Assembly: GCA_026936325.1 (NCBI GenBank)
Contig: JAPTHN010000102.1
Span: 186,001-250,000 of the forward strand
Origin: Platynereis dumerilii
Lineage: Eukaryota; Annelida; Polychaeta; Phyllodocida; Nereididae
Direction of reading: 5' to 3'
Length of the DNA stretch: 64,000 bases
Positions 20,530 to 35,500 of this stretch are shown piece after piece; positions within the stretch are counted from its first letter, which is position 1; every line of letters starts with the position of its first letter. The notes under the pieces are model-generated. The model ran no database searches. It saw nothing but the letters and a program-made list of their open reading frames with translations, and was not told where the DNA came from. A program made the position numbers and the translations under genes.

Positions 20530-23500
20530 GTAAGTCTTACTTTACAGTCCTCGTCACATTTACGCGGAACCTCAAGTTCTTTTCTATGCTGTTGATATGT
20601 GATATGGCTCTAATCTTGTTTAAAGCAACTTTTAGATTAAAGAACTCTTTAGAACTCAGAACTCAGAACTCTTTATTTTCACATGATCAAACAGTAAAAA
20701 AATAAAAAATAAAATAATAAAAAAAGTCATAATAGAAATAAATATTTAAATGAAAGATGATAAAAGTAATACAATAATAATGAATGCTTAACATATACAT
20801 AATAGAAAGGAGAATGTCAAATCAAACAATACCAATAAAACAAATAAACATAGCAAAAGATGATACTGATGACTATGTGAAGGAGCTTCTTGAAGACTGG
20901 TGAGTCGCTGCCAGGAAGCACCTTATGATGGAGATGAGAAAAAAAAAAGAAGAAAAATGTAACAGTGAGCAATGAGAATGAAGGATGAGAATGTGAATGA
21001 AAAAGAAGCCATAGCGAGTTTCCTCCAAAACAGAATGTTGTTTTTTTCGTTTTTTTTAAAGATATCTATACGTACAGCTTTTAAGAATGAATACAATTTA
21101 ATTTATTCATGCAAAGAAATGAGCCCTGGTAATGACACTTAAAAAATGACATTATACAACTCTTGAATTATTTTCTTCACCAGGTTAAGGATAGATCTTT
21201 GGAATTGCAGCCTAGTCCTTTTGAGAAGAACCCCCAACCCCATTATTTTAATCAAGCGGATCAGGCAATGAGGTCAGCTGAGCCAAGTGATTGGGGGCTG
21301 TCTCAAAAGAAAGTCAGAACTGATGTATTGATGACTATACCGTATTTGCCTGATGTGATGGTCCAGAATTATTTTAAGGGCTCTTTCTGCCTATGTTTTT
21401 ATTGGCTCCAGAACTGTGTTGTCTCTAGCTATTTAATTTCTTGCCAAATTTTACACGTTATTTCAATGAGAAAAAAACATTATAAGTATAACAAATATGA
21501 ATGAAAACATTCCTACCAGTATCAATTCTCAAAATCATTAAGTGACAAATGATCAAACATAAAAGATATTACTATTGTAAATAAGTTCACTTCATGCAAA
21601 AGTGTTAAAAATTGTCATCACCAGGTCATTTTGTGTGAAAAAGTGTCATCTTTAAGTGATTGTTACGGAATTTATGACACTCTAAACACCAATCAGGATC
21701 AAGTTTCGACTAGTAATTTACATTCAATTGTAAAGTCATCACTTGGCCTACCTGGACCATTCATAATTCATTACAATCCAATCATACAACCAGTACATGT
21801 GACTATGCTAGACCTGATTTCATTGATATATGAATGTTTTCTCAGGAGCCTATTCCCTTAATCAAACTGAAGTGGTAGTGGTAAGCATATGGTCACTCTT
21901 GGTGCACATGAGGTGGCAGAAAGGGGGGGCAGAGCAAATTGAGGGGGTAGCAAAAACTGATAGAACGAAGTTGGCAGATTGGAAATGAGGGAAAAATTAG
22001 CAGTTTTTGCGTCCTAATGACAAAACTGGGGGGTGGATAAAAAATCTTAAGATGTTACACTTTAGGAAATGATGGTAAGTTAATGGTGTGCAAAGAAGAA
22101 CATGGGAGGTGGCCTAGGGGACAGCAACAGGCAATATAAAATTGGGCCAAGTGTGTAAGATATATCGTGGATGAACTGTTGATACTGCAGTAGCAGAAGC
22201 TGCTGCAGTATAATGATATTGTTATATATATTACATTTAATTGTGATTTTCGTCATGAGTACAAAATTTGATGTCTAGTAGTATTGTCTACCATTCACAC
22301 ATCCCGACACTTTAGGAACCATTACTGTCATGCAGAAGACATAGTATCAAAATAAAATTTATGCTTCAATTCCTACAACATCAATTTCACTGTTTCAGCC
22401 TTTCTTGGGCTTTGTAACGCCATAACTATCCTTGCAAACAGAACATAGAAAGTTATTTATTTCTTGTAGATTATGACTTCAGTTCCGTATTAGTTAGACA
22501 CCGATTTGGAGGGTTCTAACATGTATGCATTTTTGTCAGTTAGATCCCAACAAAGAGGTGTCTAACTGACTTAGACATCATACGCTTCTTATATTATATG
22601 TTTTATTTTATAATTTTTCCAAAATAAACAATAATCTGATTGTTTGTTTGCTGTTGTTAATAGTGTTTAATCCCTAGCAGGGCGCTAATATGCAAAATTT
22701 TCAGTTAGATACCAGCTTTTCCAATGGTATAAGTATCTTGGTGATGTCTAACACAGGTTAGCATTAGAAGTCATGCAAATCAGGTGTTCTAGGTTAGGTC
22801 ATGGATGTACACTATTTACTATTCAGCAAAGATGGCCACAAATTGCTCACTCGAGTCGACTGCAAAAGATATGATGTGTCGAGTTACTCGTCAAATCACA
22901 TCTGTTTTGTATGGACCAATGCAATGTAAAATCTTCTTGTATGACAAAGTCAAACCTCGTGAGACTAATTAATTAATATTAATTGAGTTATTAAACACGG
23001 GAGAGGGAATATGTGATTTATCAACCTAATTGAGAGCTTTAGCCCGACACAGCGAGCTTGAACAAACTTTGGGGTTAAAAAAATTGACCAAGAAAACGAT
23101 TAGCGCAATGATGTAAAGGAAGGTCAGACGAACATTTTGATTTATCAAATGAAAAAATCTGTTGGGAATTTTTTGAGATATTTGAGTTTTAGATTTTTTT
23201 TTTATCACACCCTATTCTTAGCATGAAATCTCCATGAAAAAGTGATCAAAACTGTCCATTTTTCCTGTTAGGTAATATCTAAAATAAAAGTCATTATTCA
23301 AAAGTGAAAATATGCAGTCATTGTCTCTGCAGAAAGTATGTACCACTTCATCCAGACAGACAGGGTGTGATAAACCTGCAACAGCTAACATTTCTGGCTA
23401 AAGGCCTGAGAAAATGTTTTCAATACCAGGTTGTGTTAGTTACATAATTCTGGTAAATAATTTTTGCAAATTTGGTCTCATCATCTCTTTGTAACAGGCT

Positions 23501-26500
23501 TTGTTGAGTGTTTTACGTATTTTATCACAAATTTTGCCACCATGAAACAAGAATTTTATAACAATGTAAAAGGATAGACAAAGTTGAGTAAATCATCAGA
23601 CAATGCATGCATAGAATGTTTGTAAGTATCTGCTTCACTATGAAGTTGAATCCCCTGATATTACATGATAAGTCTTTGCAATTGGACAAAAAACAAAAAA
23701 TAAGATTAAAAGCTATAAATAAACAGTAATATTCATGCTTAATGTATTTTGAGTACTTAAAATGGTTGTTGGGTGTTTAATGTTGATGTAGGTTATCTGG
23801 CATCCAAAATCAACCAATCTTTAATTGTATAGAACAACAAAAATAGCATAAATTCAGTAAATTATGTGAAAATTTAGTTAATACAAACATGCACAACTAT
23901 TGCACAATAAGACTGCAATGTCAAAGTATTTTACTTCATACTTAACTAAATGCTTTCAAACATTCTTTCTATGTGTTTTCTGATGATATACTCAACATTG
24001 GCTACACTTTACATGGTTGCAAAAGTACTCGTTTCACAGAGGTGATATTTCTTTAAAAACACATAAAAACCTCAGTAATGCACCATAGAGTTCAAAAGTG
24101 AGGTAGATTCTACTACTATTATTCACCAGAATGATGAAACTGCGGACAAGCTGGCAAATAAACATATTTTATAATTTTTTTTAGAGATGTTTTCAGTTAT
24201 AGGTTTGTCACACTCTGTCAGTCTGAATGAGGTGGTACATACTTGCTCTTGTGGCAATGACTGCATATTTTTACTTCTGAATAATGACTTTTATCTTAGA
24301 TATTACCTAACAGGAAAAATTGGCAGTTTTGATCATTTTTAGATGGAGATTCCTTGCTAACAATAGGGTGTGATAAATAAAAAGTTTAAAACTCAAATAC
24401 TCAAAAAATTCCCAACAGATTTTTTGGTTTGATACATCAAAATGTTCACCTAATCTACCTCTACATCACTGAGCTAACCGTTTTCTTGGTCAATTTTTTT
24501 AACCCCAAAGTTTGTTCAAGCTCGCTGTGCCGATGTGTGATATACTACACATATCCCTGAGTCCACGGTGAATAACAGCTTATATCATCAGACAAACACC
24601 TGAACAGGTAAACATGGGATGGTGAGTTGACAACAAAGGATACAAGAATTATCGCAATGAAATACTGGCAATGTGATTGGCTGACAGAGGTCACATATAG
24701 GCCTACAAATTTGCATGAAGTAGATACAGTCCTGGACAAAAGTTCTGTCGCTAGCACATCTCACAGATACAATTGTCAATAATTTGACTTGTACTGAACA
24801 GATTTGAATGAGTAATGGCTCAAATGAAAGCCAAGTCCATCTACGACATGCTTATATTTCGGAAACAAAGTTTTGTCTCAATTTGAATATCATAGAATTT
24901 AGTATAGACAGTGTGTCCAAAATGTGCCTGGACAAAAGTTCTGTCGCATGTAAGAAGTTGTGCTGAAAATTTGTCTAAAATAATTGTGAAATTGCTAGAA
25001 TGATGAAAAATTGTCAGAGCATTTAGTCATGATGTAGGAGAATTTAAAAAAACTAACTTTGTTCAACTTACTGATCTTGTATAACACTATCCATGGGGTT
25101 CCACGAGGACTCATGTGAAATATCAACACAGTATACCATCAAAAGTGTTAGATAATACAGACCAATGCTTTCTAAAATTCATAAATATTCTTTGGAATTG
25201 CCTTGCCTGCCTTCCAACTTAATTTGGAGGACATGGGATCATGGAAATTGAGATTATAGCATTCCTGGTGGGAGAGCAGGTGTAATGGTATGTGCCACGT
25301 TGACAAGAAAAATTAAATTAAATATAGGCCTATTAAATATGCTATTTGGATTCAAAGTCTCTCCATAGTAGTGGTTTACAATAATTTAGGACTAAAATTT
25401 GTGTTTTCCTAAAGCCACTATTTCACATTGTCCTCTCGCCATCTCGATCAATATCTTGTTCCGAGACAGTATTTTTGTTTTTCGTTATCATGGTCAATTT
25501 CAGTCAAGTCTGGATAAATTGTATTCATGTGAGCTTTAACAGAACATTTGCATTATTGGTGCAACTTTTGTGCAGTTATGATGATGTTTTGGATTAAAAA
25601 AAAATTAAAAATTAATCACTGTGAAGCTATAGGCCTGTGTCACTGGAGGTACAACACATGTGCAAAACGTACAAAAACCCTATTCATCCCTAATAAAGTA
25701 CATATATATGTTCCTTTTCACAAGCATCATCAAATGCAGGCCCAAAATAATGATCATTGGAATACGTCAGTTCCAACTTGACCCCTATGTTGATTTTTCG
25801 ACCGATTATGGAGCTCCCTTTGCATCTGCTCCTTTACCTGACATGATGTTCGCTAATCAATGCCCACCAAAATGGGACAGGAGGTAGGGAAGATCATTCT
25901 AAACGATATTTAGGAACTTTTCACGATATTTTCCTGCATTATCTGCCATCCTTGATGATTTTTACACATGAAATGTTGATATCCAACATTTTTGCATCCA
26001 TTTTGCAGTTTCACTGTTAATTAAAGCAAATTTTCAGAATTAAGTTGAGCATGCAACAAGACTTTTGTCCAACCACATTAGTGACAGACTCTTATAATTA
26101 ATTTCTAGAATATTCAGACTAAGAAAGGGCCCATTGAAAAACAGTTGTCTGATACGGTAACCCTTTTAAAATATATTCTAAATAAAAATACTAATAAGAA
26201 AAGATGAAACTTTATTTTGCGATATAGATCTAAGCAAGTTGCAGAAGCCTTTTGCTTTCATTTAAGCAATTTCTTGCCAAAATCAGTCAATCACAAGCCA
26301 AGTTATTAACAGTTTTGTCAATAACATTTGGATGCGACAAGACTTTAGTCCAGGACTGTAGATTTTTCATATTCTACATAATACTTTCTTGACTGATAGT
26401 GACAGTATAAGGGATCATTGTGCTGCTTCCCTCTTTGCCCCTTTCTTACCTAACTTCTTTGATCTTCTTGTGTGATTCATGTCTACTGCTCTTACAAGCT

Positions 26501-29500
26501 CTTACAGCTCCCCATCTTTGGTGTTGGATTAATGATGTATTTGGTGACTAATGTGACACACATCATGGCAGCTTTGGTTGAGGCTGAGGTGTATGACAGC
26601 AAACACAGATTATGTGTTATCCGCAATAGATATCACGTTCTTGCTTTTGGCATCTGTGACTGTAAGATCATTATCTTTCGTACATGACTGAAGATATACA
26701 CGTACATATACCATATATAACAATAAGATCAAACAAAGATGTGCTTGATGACAGCATTCGGATTGAATAATTCTGATGATTTGGGGACACGACAATCAGT
26801 TACTTTCTTTCATTCCATGACTACCCTTGCATTTACCTAACCCCAATAACATCAAATGTGCCCTGGGAAATATACAACTTAACTGCGGAGGGACAATAAC
26901 TCATATTTCCCTCAGATAACGTTGCAAACAGAGTCCTCTTGTGTTAATGTTCTGAATAGTGGACTTTTTAGCTGAAATCCAATGGTAAAAATTAATGTAG
27001 TAATGTCGTTCTTGCAAATATATGCGTAAATGGCTGGTCATGGAATTAAAACATTATAACATAGATTGTTTTGCATTGACACCCTCGTATTCTCCCTGCA
27101 AGCCCATATTTTAAAAATATGGGCAGGCAGGGAGAATACCCGGGTCAATACAAGACAATCCATGTAATAATATTTAATCAAAACAGGCAAGTGCTCATGG
27201 GCGTCAGCAGGGGGTGGGGGGCAATGGAGACAGTTGTACAGTTAAATATCATGAATAATCACAGCTATTACACAGTTAATTACAAATTTTTGCTAAATTT
27301 AACATAAAATGCATAAATATGTGAAGATGTCGACTTCCACCCCATTTCTTATGTTCGTACCATCCTTTCCATGGATACGTGCCAGTTATATCCCGCGTTT
27401 GAGGGAATATGTGATATATCCGAGGCGTGGCCGAGGATTATCACATATTCACGAAAACAAGGGATATAACTAACTTATACCTTAAACAAAACAAAATAAA
27501 ACAAAACAAAGAGATTTTAAAAAGAAAATAAAACAAGAAGATTTGCGAGAAGAAGAAAACTGCTACAAACAATTTGCCAAGTGGGATTAATTAAATCACA
27601 TGAAAGAATCAGTTAAAGAAAAAATCCAAAAGGAATCACAGTTGACATTTATATGATATGAAATTTATGCATATTCTGATAATTTTCTGGGATATACAAG
27701 GCTAATGCATCTGAAAGGTATTTGAAATTTTCAATCACGCACTAAAAAAGTTACAGAGACATCCCTTACATTTTTAGAATTTGGTTATAAATTTAGAAAA
27801 CAACTGTGATTTTAATACTGTGGACCTTGACATTGTGTTAGTTACTTGAAATATAGGGGTATCTCCCCATTACTCACTTTAATATATACAATAACAGGTG
27901 TAAACTCCAAAGCTTGAAAATGGTGCTGCCTGGATCCAAAAGATTGATTTTAAAGACAATAGTTTGTAATAAGCTATTTAGTTGCAAAATTATAAGGAAA
28001 AATATTTGGATTGAAAATGTAAAAAGAAATAGTTATAATTTTTAAAAGTGGAAAGAAAAACTCCGTAAAATGTGGGGGGGATGGTTGGAAAGAAAATTAA
28101 TTTGACAAAAAAAAACAGTGGTACAAAAAAAATTGGGGGCAAACAATTTGGGGGGGGGGAATTTTGGGAAAAAAAAAATCAGAAAACAAAATTTGGAGGG
28201 GGGGGGGAGTTATTTTAAAAAATGGGAGGGAGAATTTGAAAATTAGATATAAGGGGGGATTGCAGGCAAAATAAAAAATTGTTGGAAAAAAATGTTAAAA
28301 AATCAGAAGAATATATGCATTTGGATAGTTGGGGATCAACATCATATATAAAGGGGGGGGGGGCGCTGGGAGTTTTAATGTTTCAACAGGAAATAATTTA
28401 TTTCATGATAACAGCAGCAGTAATTAGGCCTATTTATTTTGAGTGAATGATGTCCTAAAATATTTCTTTTTAAATTAAACAAAACCATGTTAGGAAATAC
28501 CTCTACCGCCAGCAATTATTTTATTCAAGAGGACTCTATAGGAATTATTTATTTCACCTAAACTGGACAAGAAATCATCTATAAAAAATCCAAGCCTCCT
28601 CCTCCTCCTAGAGATCCAATATGGTTGACTGCGTTGACCCCTTATTAGTTGTGTTCTTGACATTTAAATCTGAAGGGAGTCAAATTTAAGGATTTACAGA
28701 TTTATCTCGGGCATTTTGTTTTATAATACTTTTGTTTAATTTTTGTTAGTAATCCACTGTTTTGTACAGTTTTGCTGTTTGTTTTTTGAGCTTTGTTAAA
28801 CAATGAGGCTTATATATTCTATATACTCCCATGGGCGTATAAGTTAACAACAAAGAATATATGAAATATACCAGCCAAATACAGGCTTCTGATTGGCTGC
28901 TGGCTCATAGGTATGGTATAATTCACAATATAAACAAGACAGTTTATCACATGTAATCCAACATCGATTCATCAGTCCCATTGTGTTTGATTTCTTTGAT
29001 GTTATGCACCTTGCTAATTGCAATCACATCTTTCTCAATAGATGACTGGAGCTGGGATAATGTTGTTGTGAGGAGTTACAGGTAATTTAATTACCGCGCG
29101 ATTCTGGTCATTCACAGTTGCCGGTGAGGAATCAATGCAAAGCATGGACCTACTGCGTTTGATCTATCATCTGTGTGACGTTCGGATGTTCCTAAACCAA
29201 TCAGATTAAGCAAAAATACTATGTATTAAGTGGGCAAAGAACCTTAGTATCACATACTAAAAGTTGCCTGTAATGGTAGCTCCAAGAAACTGGCCTGCCT
29301 CCGGGCCAAAGCAGTCAGTTCTGGCTACCTGTAATGGCAGAAATTGTGAAATGACCTTTGGGTGGGTAGGAGAAAGCAGTTCGAAATAGGTAAACGGAGG
29401 ACTTCTGATTCATTCCAACAGCAACATGTTTGCACAAGTTTGCTATTGTGTACAGACTCAAGTTTCAAGTGTAAGTTTAAAGTTTATTTCGGAATCCAAA

Positions 29501-32500
29501 TCCAGCATTTATAAGCTGTTTAGGCTAGGAGCCACACTAACAAAAATTGGCTGTGTCTGAGAAAACCAGGCAGGGGCGTCTTCGTGGCCCGACTCAGATT
29601 TTAATGATACTGGGTTTAATGACCCTTTGAATAGTTTAGAAAGTTAGGGTAAGTTTGATTTTGACCAAAAAAATTTTTTAGGGGCCTAACTGGTACTCTA
29701 AAGAATAGATGTCTTACAAAGCTGAAAATCTTCGGCAAAAACTCCCATTGGATTACATGTTAAATTTGGAAAATTTGAGGGTATGGTACGCAACGAGCAG
29801 CGGCTGCAAAAAAATTCTGACCATGCAATTTGGTTGTATGACTCTTTAACTTATGGAAAGTGTTGTCGGACCCGTGGGTTTTTTTGTTATGGGTTGTTTT
29901 GAGTGGCATTTCTAATGTAACCATGGCGACAAAATGGAAATCTATTTCTTTGACCACCAAAAAGATGAAATTGGTCTATCTCTGTCAGTAAAAAAGATAG
30001 AAAAACAAGTAAAGCATGGTTTCCTATATTTTAGAGTATGGGGAATTCATTTTTTAGGTCAATTCTATTTTTAGAACTACCCTTGGGTGCATTTTAGGCC
30101 TATAAATGCAGAAAAAGTGTGATTTTTTAACTTTTTTCACTTTTCCGGCAGTATGATGCAAATTTGGTGACCTGAACATTAGCAATTAGGAATGTCACAC
30201 CACCAAAACATTTTTGTCTTTCATTTGGTGTAGGGCCTATGCAATTTGTTAAATTTATGCATATTTCTAGCCAAAAAGGCCAAATTTGGTCATTTTTATG
30301 CCCAATTTGCGGCAAATTTTGAAAAAAAGCCTGGAAGTTGATGTAATTAAATGATGATAGCCTGAACTACAACAAATTATGAGAGTTCCAGTTATCACAA
30401 TTCCCATATAAGTCAGGAAAAGTAAAATACTATTTAAAAATCTCACTTCACTTGTTACTGCAGAACTTGTAATCGTATCTCAATTCCCATTGTGGCAGCC
30501 ATCTTGAATGTTAAGTAGGTCAAAAACTAATTTTTCGTACCTTCTTGAAACAACATTTGGAAAAATATGGCATGAGTACCTCTTTGTTGTAGTTCAGGCT
30601 ATCATCATTTAATTACATCAACTTCTGGGCTTTTTTCAAAATTTGCCGCAAAACAGGCATAAAAAAGACCGAATTTGGTTTTTTTGACTAGAAATATGCA
30701 TAAATTTAACAAATTGCATAGGCCCTACACCAAATGAAAGACAAAAATGTTTTGGTGGTGTGACATTCCTAATTGCTAATGTTCAGGTCACCAAATTTGC
30801 ATCATACTGCCGGAAAAGTGAAAAAAGTTAAAAAATCACACTTTTTCTGCATTCATAGGCCTAAAATGCACCCAAGGGTAGTTCTAAAAATAGAATTGAC
30901 CTAAAAAATGAATTCCCCATACTCTAAAATATAGGAAACCATGCTTTACTTGTTTTTCTATCTTTTTTACTGACAGAGATAGACCAATTTCATCTTTTTG
31001 ATGGTCAAAGAAATAGATTTCCATTTTGTCGCCAAGGTTACATTAGAAATGCCACTCAAAACAACCCATAACAAAAAAACCCACGGGTCTGACACCACTT
31101 TTCATAAGTTAAAGAGTCATACAACCAAATTGCATGATCAGAATTTTTTTGTAGCTGCTGCTCGTTGCGTACCATAGCCTCGAAGTTTCAAAATTGAACA
31201 TGTAATCCAATGGGACTTTTTGCCGAAGATTTTCAGCTATGTAAAACATCTATTTTTTAGAGTACCAGTTTGGCCCCCTAAAAAATTTTTTTGGTCAAAA
31301 TCAACCTTACCCCAACTTTTCAAACTATTCAAAGGGTCATTAAACCCAGTATCATTAAAATCTGAGTCGGGCCACGTAGACACTATATGGGACTTCCGCC
31401 TGGTTTTCTCAGACACAGCCAATTTTAAAACAATAGGTACGTAGTGACAACTAAATAATGGCATAGTATAAAATTGGGGGGGGGGGGAAACATTTACAGT
31501 AGACAAACTTCAAGTGCTTACATCTGGCTGTTTTCAGAGTGACAATGATGTCATTGAAGGTGTTGCTCCAATCTTCACCATTGAAACAGGTGGTTTTTTC
31601 ACCGACTCATAGGAAACTTAGTGACGTGTATATGTAACCAGTGATGTGTATCACTGCTATGCTGAACATACGAGAGGTAGCATGTGAGTCAAAGCAGAGC
31701 TGTTGATGTGTCATATATTGTGCACACTTGGCAATGTTTGTTTGAGATCTTGTATATCTGCTTCCAACCAATTTATAACAATTATCCCATAAAAGCTTTG
31801 AGTCTAAAACATATATACATGAATATACACATTCTTTTTTCTGTTGGCAGTTTTGGTAACTATGCGATCAATCTTGCTGCTGTCTCTTTTGTGTAAGATC
31901 AGCAACAATCATTCTAATCCTGCATGTTTTACTCATTATTACAGTTCCGTAAAACTGTGAAATTTTTGTCCCCCAAAGCACTTGCAGGCTCAAACTCAGA
32001 GAGAAATCAGTGAGGTCATTGGTGAGACTATTACTCACATGCAATTACATGGTATGTATAGGCTCTGAGTCACTGACACATTTATGAGTAATAGAAAGCA
32101 TTGAAATTAACATGGCAGGTATACCGTATAGGGAATGACATCATTGACAGCCTGAAAGATCAGCGAATGTAAGCATTACTATATCGTCTACTGTAAGAGT
32201 CTTTAGAAATTATGATATAAACCATATGGCTCAGAAAAAGAATCAGTGCTTTTGCATATTTTGCTGCTAGCATCTGGCAATCTGTATTCAGGATGCACCA
32301 TTTTTACTGATCATCTGAGTGCATTAGTAGATCTCCATTCCCTTCCGCAGCAAAAACTGCTAATAACAGGAAAGGTCAGATTTCAAAACTTTGGTTGTCA
32401 TTATCCTAATGCTCTGTTCTGATTATCTTAGCCAAGGACAGGCCACTTTGTTGTGTGTTCTTGGTGGAACACTAATTACTACTATATGATGTTTTTTTAT

Positions 32501-35500
32501 CTTGAAATGGATCTTCAAAAAAAGACCTACTTCTTATTAATGTGGCATGGAAATATGATTGTGATATCTATGTCTTTATTCATAGTCCCACAACCATTCG
32601 TATGGAATTCACATATAAATTGGTGCACTCCACTGACCTGAGGTTCGAGACAGGTGATTACAACTAACAGTCAATGCCAAATAATGCTAAACAAGATAAT
32701 CAAGGCTGCTATTTTGTAACAGGGTCTCTTGAAATGCTATCAAAACATAAGAATAGGCCAGGTCAATATTAGGCCTATGTGGCAGAGCCAAGGACTTATT
32801 GCCCAAGAAATGATAGTTGAAACATTTGAGCATCCATTTATCCGCATTGAATTGTTCATGGACTATGATGGACAATAGATATAATGCATGGCATATCTCC
32901 TAAATGTAATTTTAATTAATTAATTAAACAGGACAACTTGGAACACACTAATTTACAAGAGAAGGTAAGACAAATTCTCCTGTGGCCATGTCAACACAGA
33001 ATTTTTTTGCCAACTCACATTGAAACTGTGGAGGCAGTTAGTCAATTTTCAAAGATGTTTCAAGGTTATGCTTTGCATAGGTTTGGTCCACGGTGACTAT
33101 ACATATGTGACAAGCCACATGAAAAGGGACCTTAGGGGTGAAATTATGAAAAATGAGTTACAGGTGGTAAACATAAGTTATATTACTCTAGTTTATAAAA
33201 ATATAAAAGTTTTTGCTATACCTCACATTTTTGGTATTCTACCGTGTGTTTTGATTATGCAAGTCAATCAGACAAAAATCAGCCAAAGCAAGAGTCAAAA
33301 ACCGGCAACAGAGAAAGCCAAATCCAGGAAAGTTGGGTTAGAAGATCTTTAATCAAACTTTCTACACAGGCTCATTTTTAAAAGTTATATGTTTGTATAT
33401 TTTTCTGAGTTATTATTTTTGGTTGCCATGGAAACAGGGTTGGTGAAAATTGACCAAATTTGGCGTTTTGACAAGATTTGGATGTTTTTCTTTTTGATGC
33501 AGTATTAAAATGGTTTCAGTTCATGCACAAATATGTATTCATATACATATATCTTTGAAATCCCCCAGCTCTGTTTACTTCAACAACAACAAGGTATCGC
33601 ACACCTCAGTAACTTAACAATTCAGCTCAGAGTTATGAAGGTACTGCATTTTATACAATAAAGTTTACACATCTGCTTAAATATTGTACGACCAGAAGAG
33701 AGAAGACCCAGACTGAGTAGGCCTAATCCTATCCAAGGCTTTGTAAGAGTAACTGCTATTTGACTTCTGATTAAGTGTCACTTTAATGCTCGCAAGTGTC
33801 ACCATATTTCCAAACAAGAATTGATGGATTGCCAAACAGAGATGACATGCTGCAGTAACTATTGTAAGTGAAATATAGTTAGCCTCATCCGGCATGCCTA
33901 CTGGAGTTTTACCCAAGAGGCTACGAAAGTATAACTTGTTTCAAAGGGTGGGGGTTATTCTGGGTGCATTTTTACAATACAATGCAATGAATCATCCTGA
34001 AAAGTTTATTTTTTTGCAGTTTTCATATTAATAAAGATGCACCAATGTTAAACAGCTCTTCAATTTGCTGAAATTGTGTAAAACGGTCATTTTCAACAGC
34101 AAGAATTTGATAACAAGAATTCATGGCATTGAAAACTTCAGCTTTCATGTTGCTGGCAAACTTTGTGATAACTTAGCTTGTTTTTTAGACAAAATACCAT
34201 TTTAGTGAATGCTCATTTGATAATTAAGGTGCTTTGTGGAGTGACATCTCACTCCAGAGAGAGTAATTGAGCCCATGATTGGCATAGACAGATAGATATG
34301 GTAAGTAAAGTGCAGCACTCTCAGTCTAGTTCTGGCTGCCGACAAGGGTTAACTGAGATAAGAGAAAGAGAGCACCCAACATATTATACATTTACCCTAT
34401 TATAAGTATGTGACGGATCTTCTACTTGCCCAGCATAGACACTGATACAAGGGGTCGCAAATTTAACGTCTCATTGACATCAAGCTGGGATCTTGCTCAC
34501 GAAGTCCACTGAAAAATTTGGGTTCCCCACCTGGGTTCGAAACCCATGCAGGCAAAGATCATCACTGCAGCAGGCAGGAATCTTAATTACTCATCCAACC
34601 AGCTACATATCGCGCTACATATTTAGGATCCTCAGGCTTAAACATAAAATGTTAAAGATAAGAAAAGCTGTGGGGGGAGGGGGGGTTGTACTTGAAACTC
34701 AAGAGGGGCGAGTGCCAATTTTTGACGAGAAGTTCTGGCAAAACCCCCCCCTCCCCGAGTCATAACCTCTGAACAGTCCCTTATAATGTGTCAATAAACA
34801 TTATCTCGAACTTTGTTTTTTTTTCTTTGAACAACCAACTTTGAACTAAAATTTTATATTTTTAGATCCACTTAGGGACCGTTCAGAATTTATGACTGGG
34901 GGGGGTGGGAGTTTTGCTGGAACTTCCCGTAAAAAATTGATACCAATTGATACCCCCCCTTGAGTTTCATGAGGATTTTTAGTACCCCACCCTTTGGTTT
35001 CACGCATATTTTTAGTACCCCCCCTCTGGACATACAAAGCAATACACACATATATAGGCCTACTGTTATACACTGTCACGCATACAGATTCGCGTCATTT
35101 CGCGGACATTTACGCGTTAAAAAGTCCAAATAAAATGAGTTTATGTGTGTTTTTAAAACATTTTTTCTCTGTTAAAATTTCGTACCCCCCCTTGGAAGTG
35201 TTGTCAAAAATAAATACCCCCCCCCCCTTGAAACACGTGTGAAAAGTTAGTACCCCCTCAGCCAAAACTCCCACCCCCCCCCCAGTCATAAATTCTGAAC
35301 GGTCCCTTAGTTGGGTCATGCTAAATTGGCCATTGTCCAGGTGACAAAACAATTATTTGAACACTTGAATTTCACAGCCAATCATTTTGGTAATCCAAAT
35401 GTCAGTTGAGCCCCCATGGAAGTCAATCAAGTGTATTCACAAGCAAACAAAGTTTTGCACAGGCAGCGATGTGCTTGATAGCTATTATGCTACAGTACCA

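Noticed and set aside
33020-33352. 110-codon plus frame in intron 1
   Set aside because: No supported acceptor/donor and no known motif; the Lys/Ser-rich end is typical of A-rich DNA.
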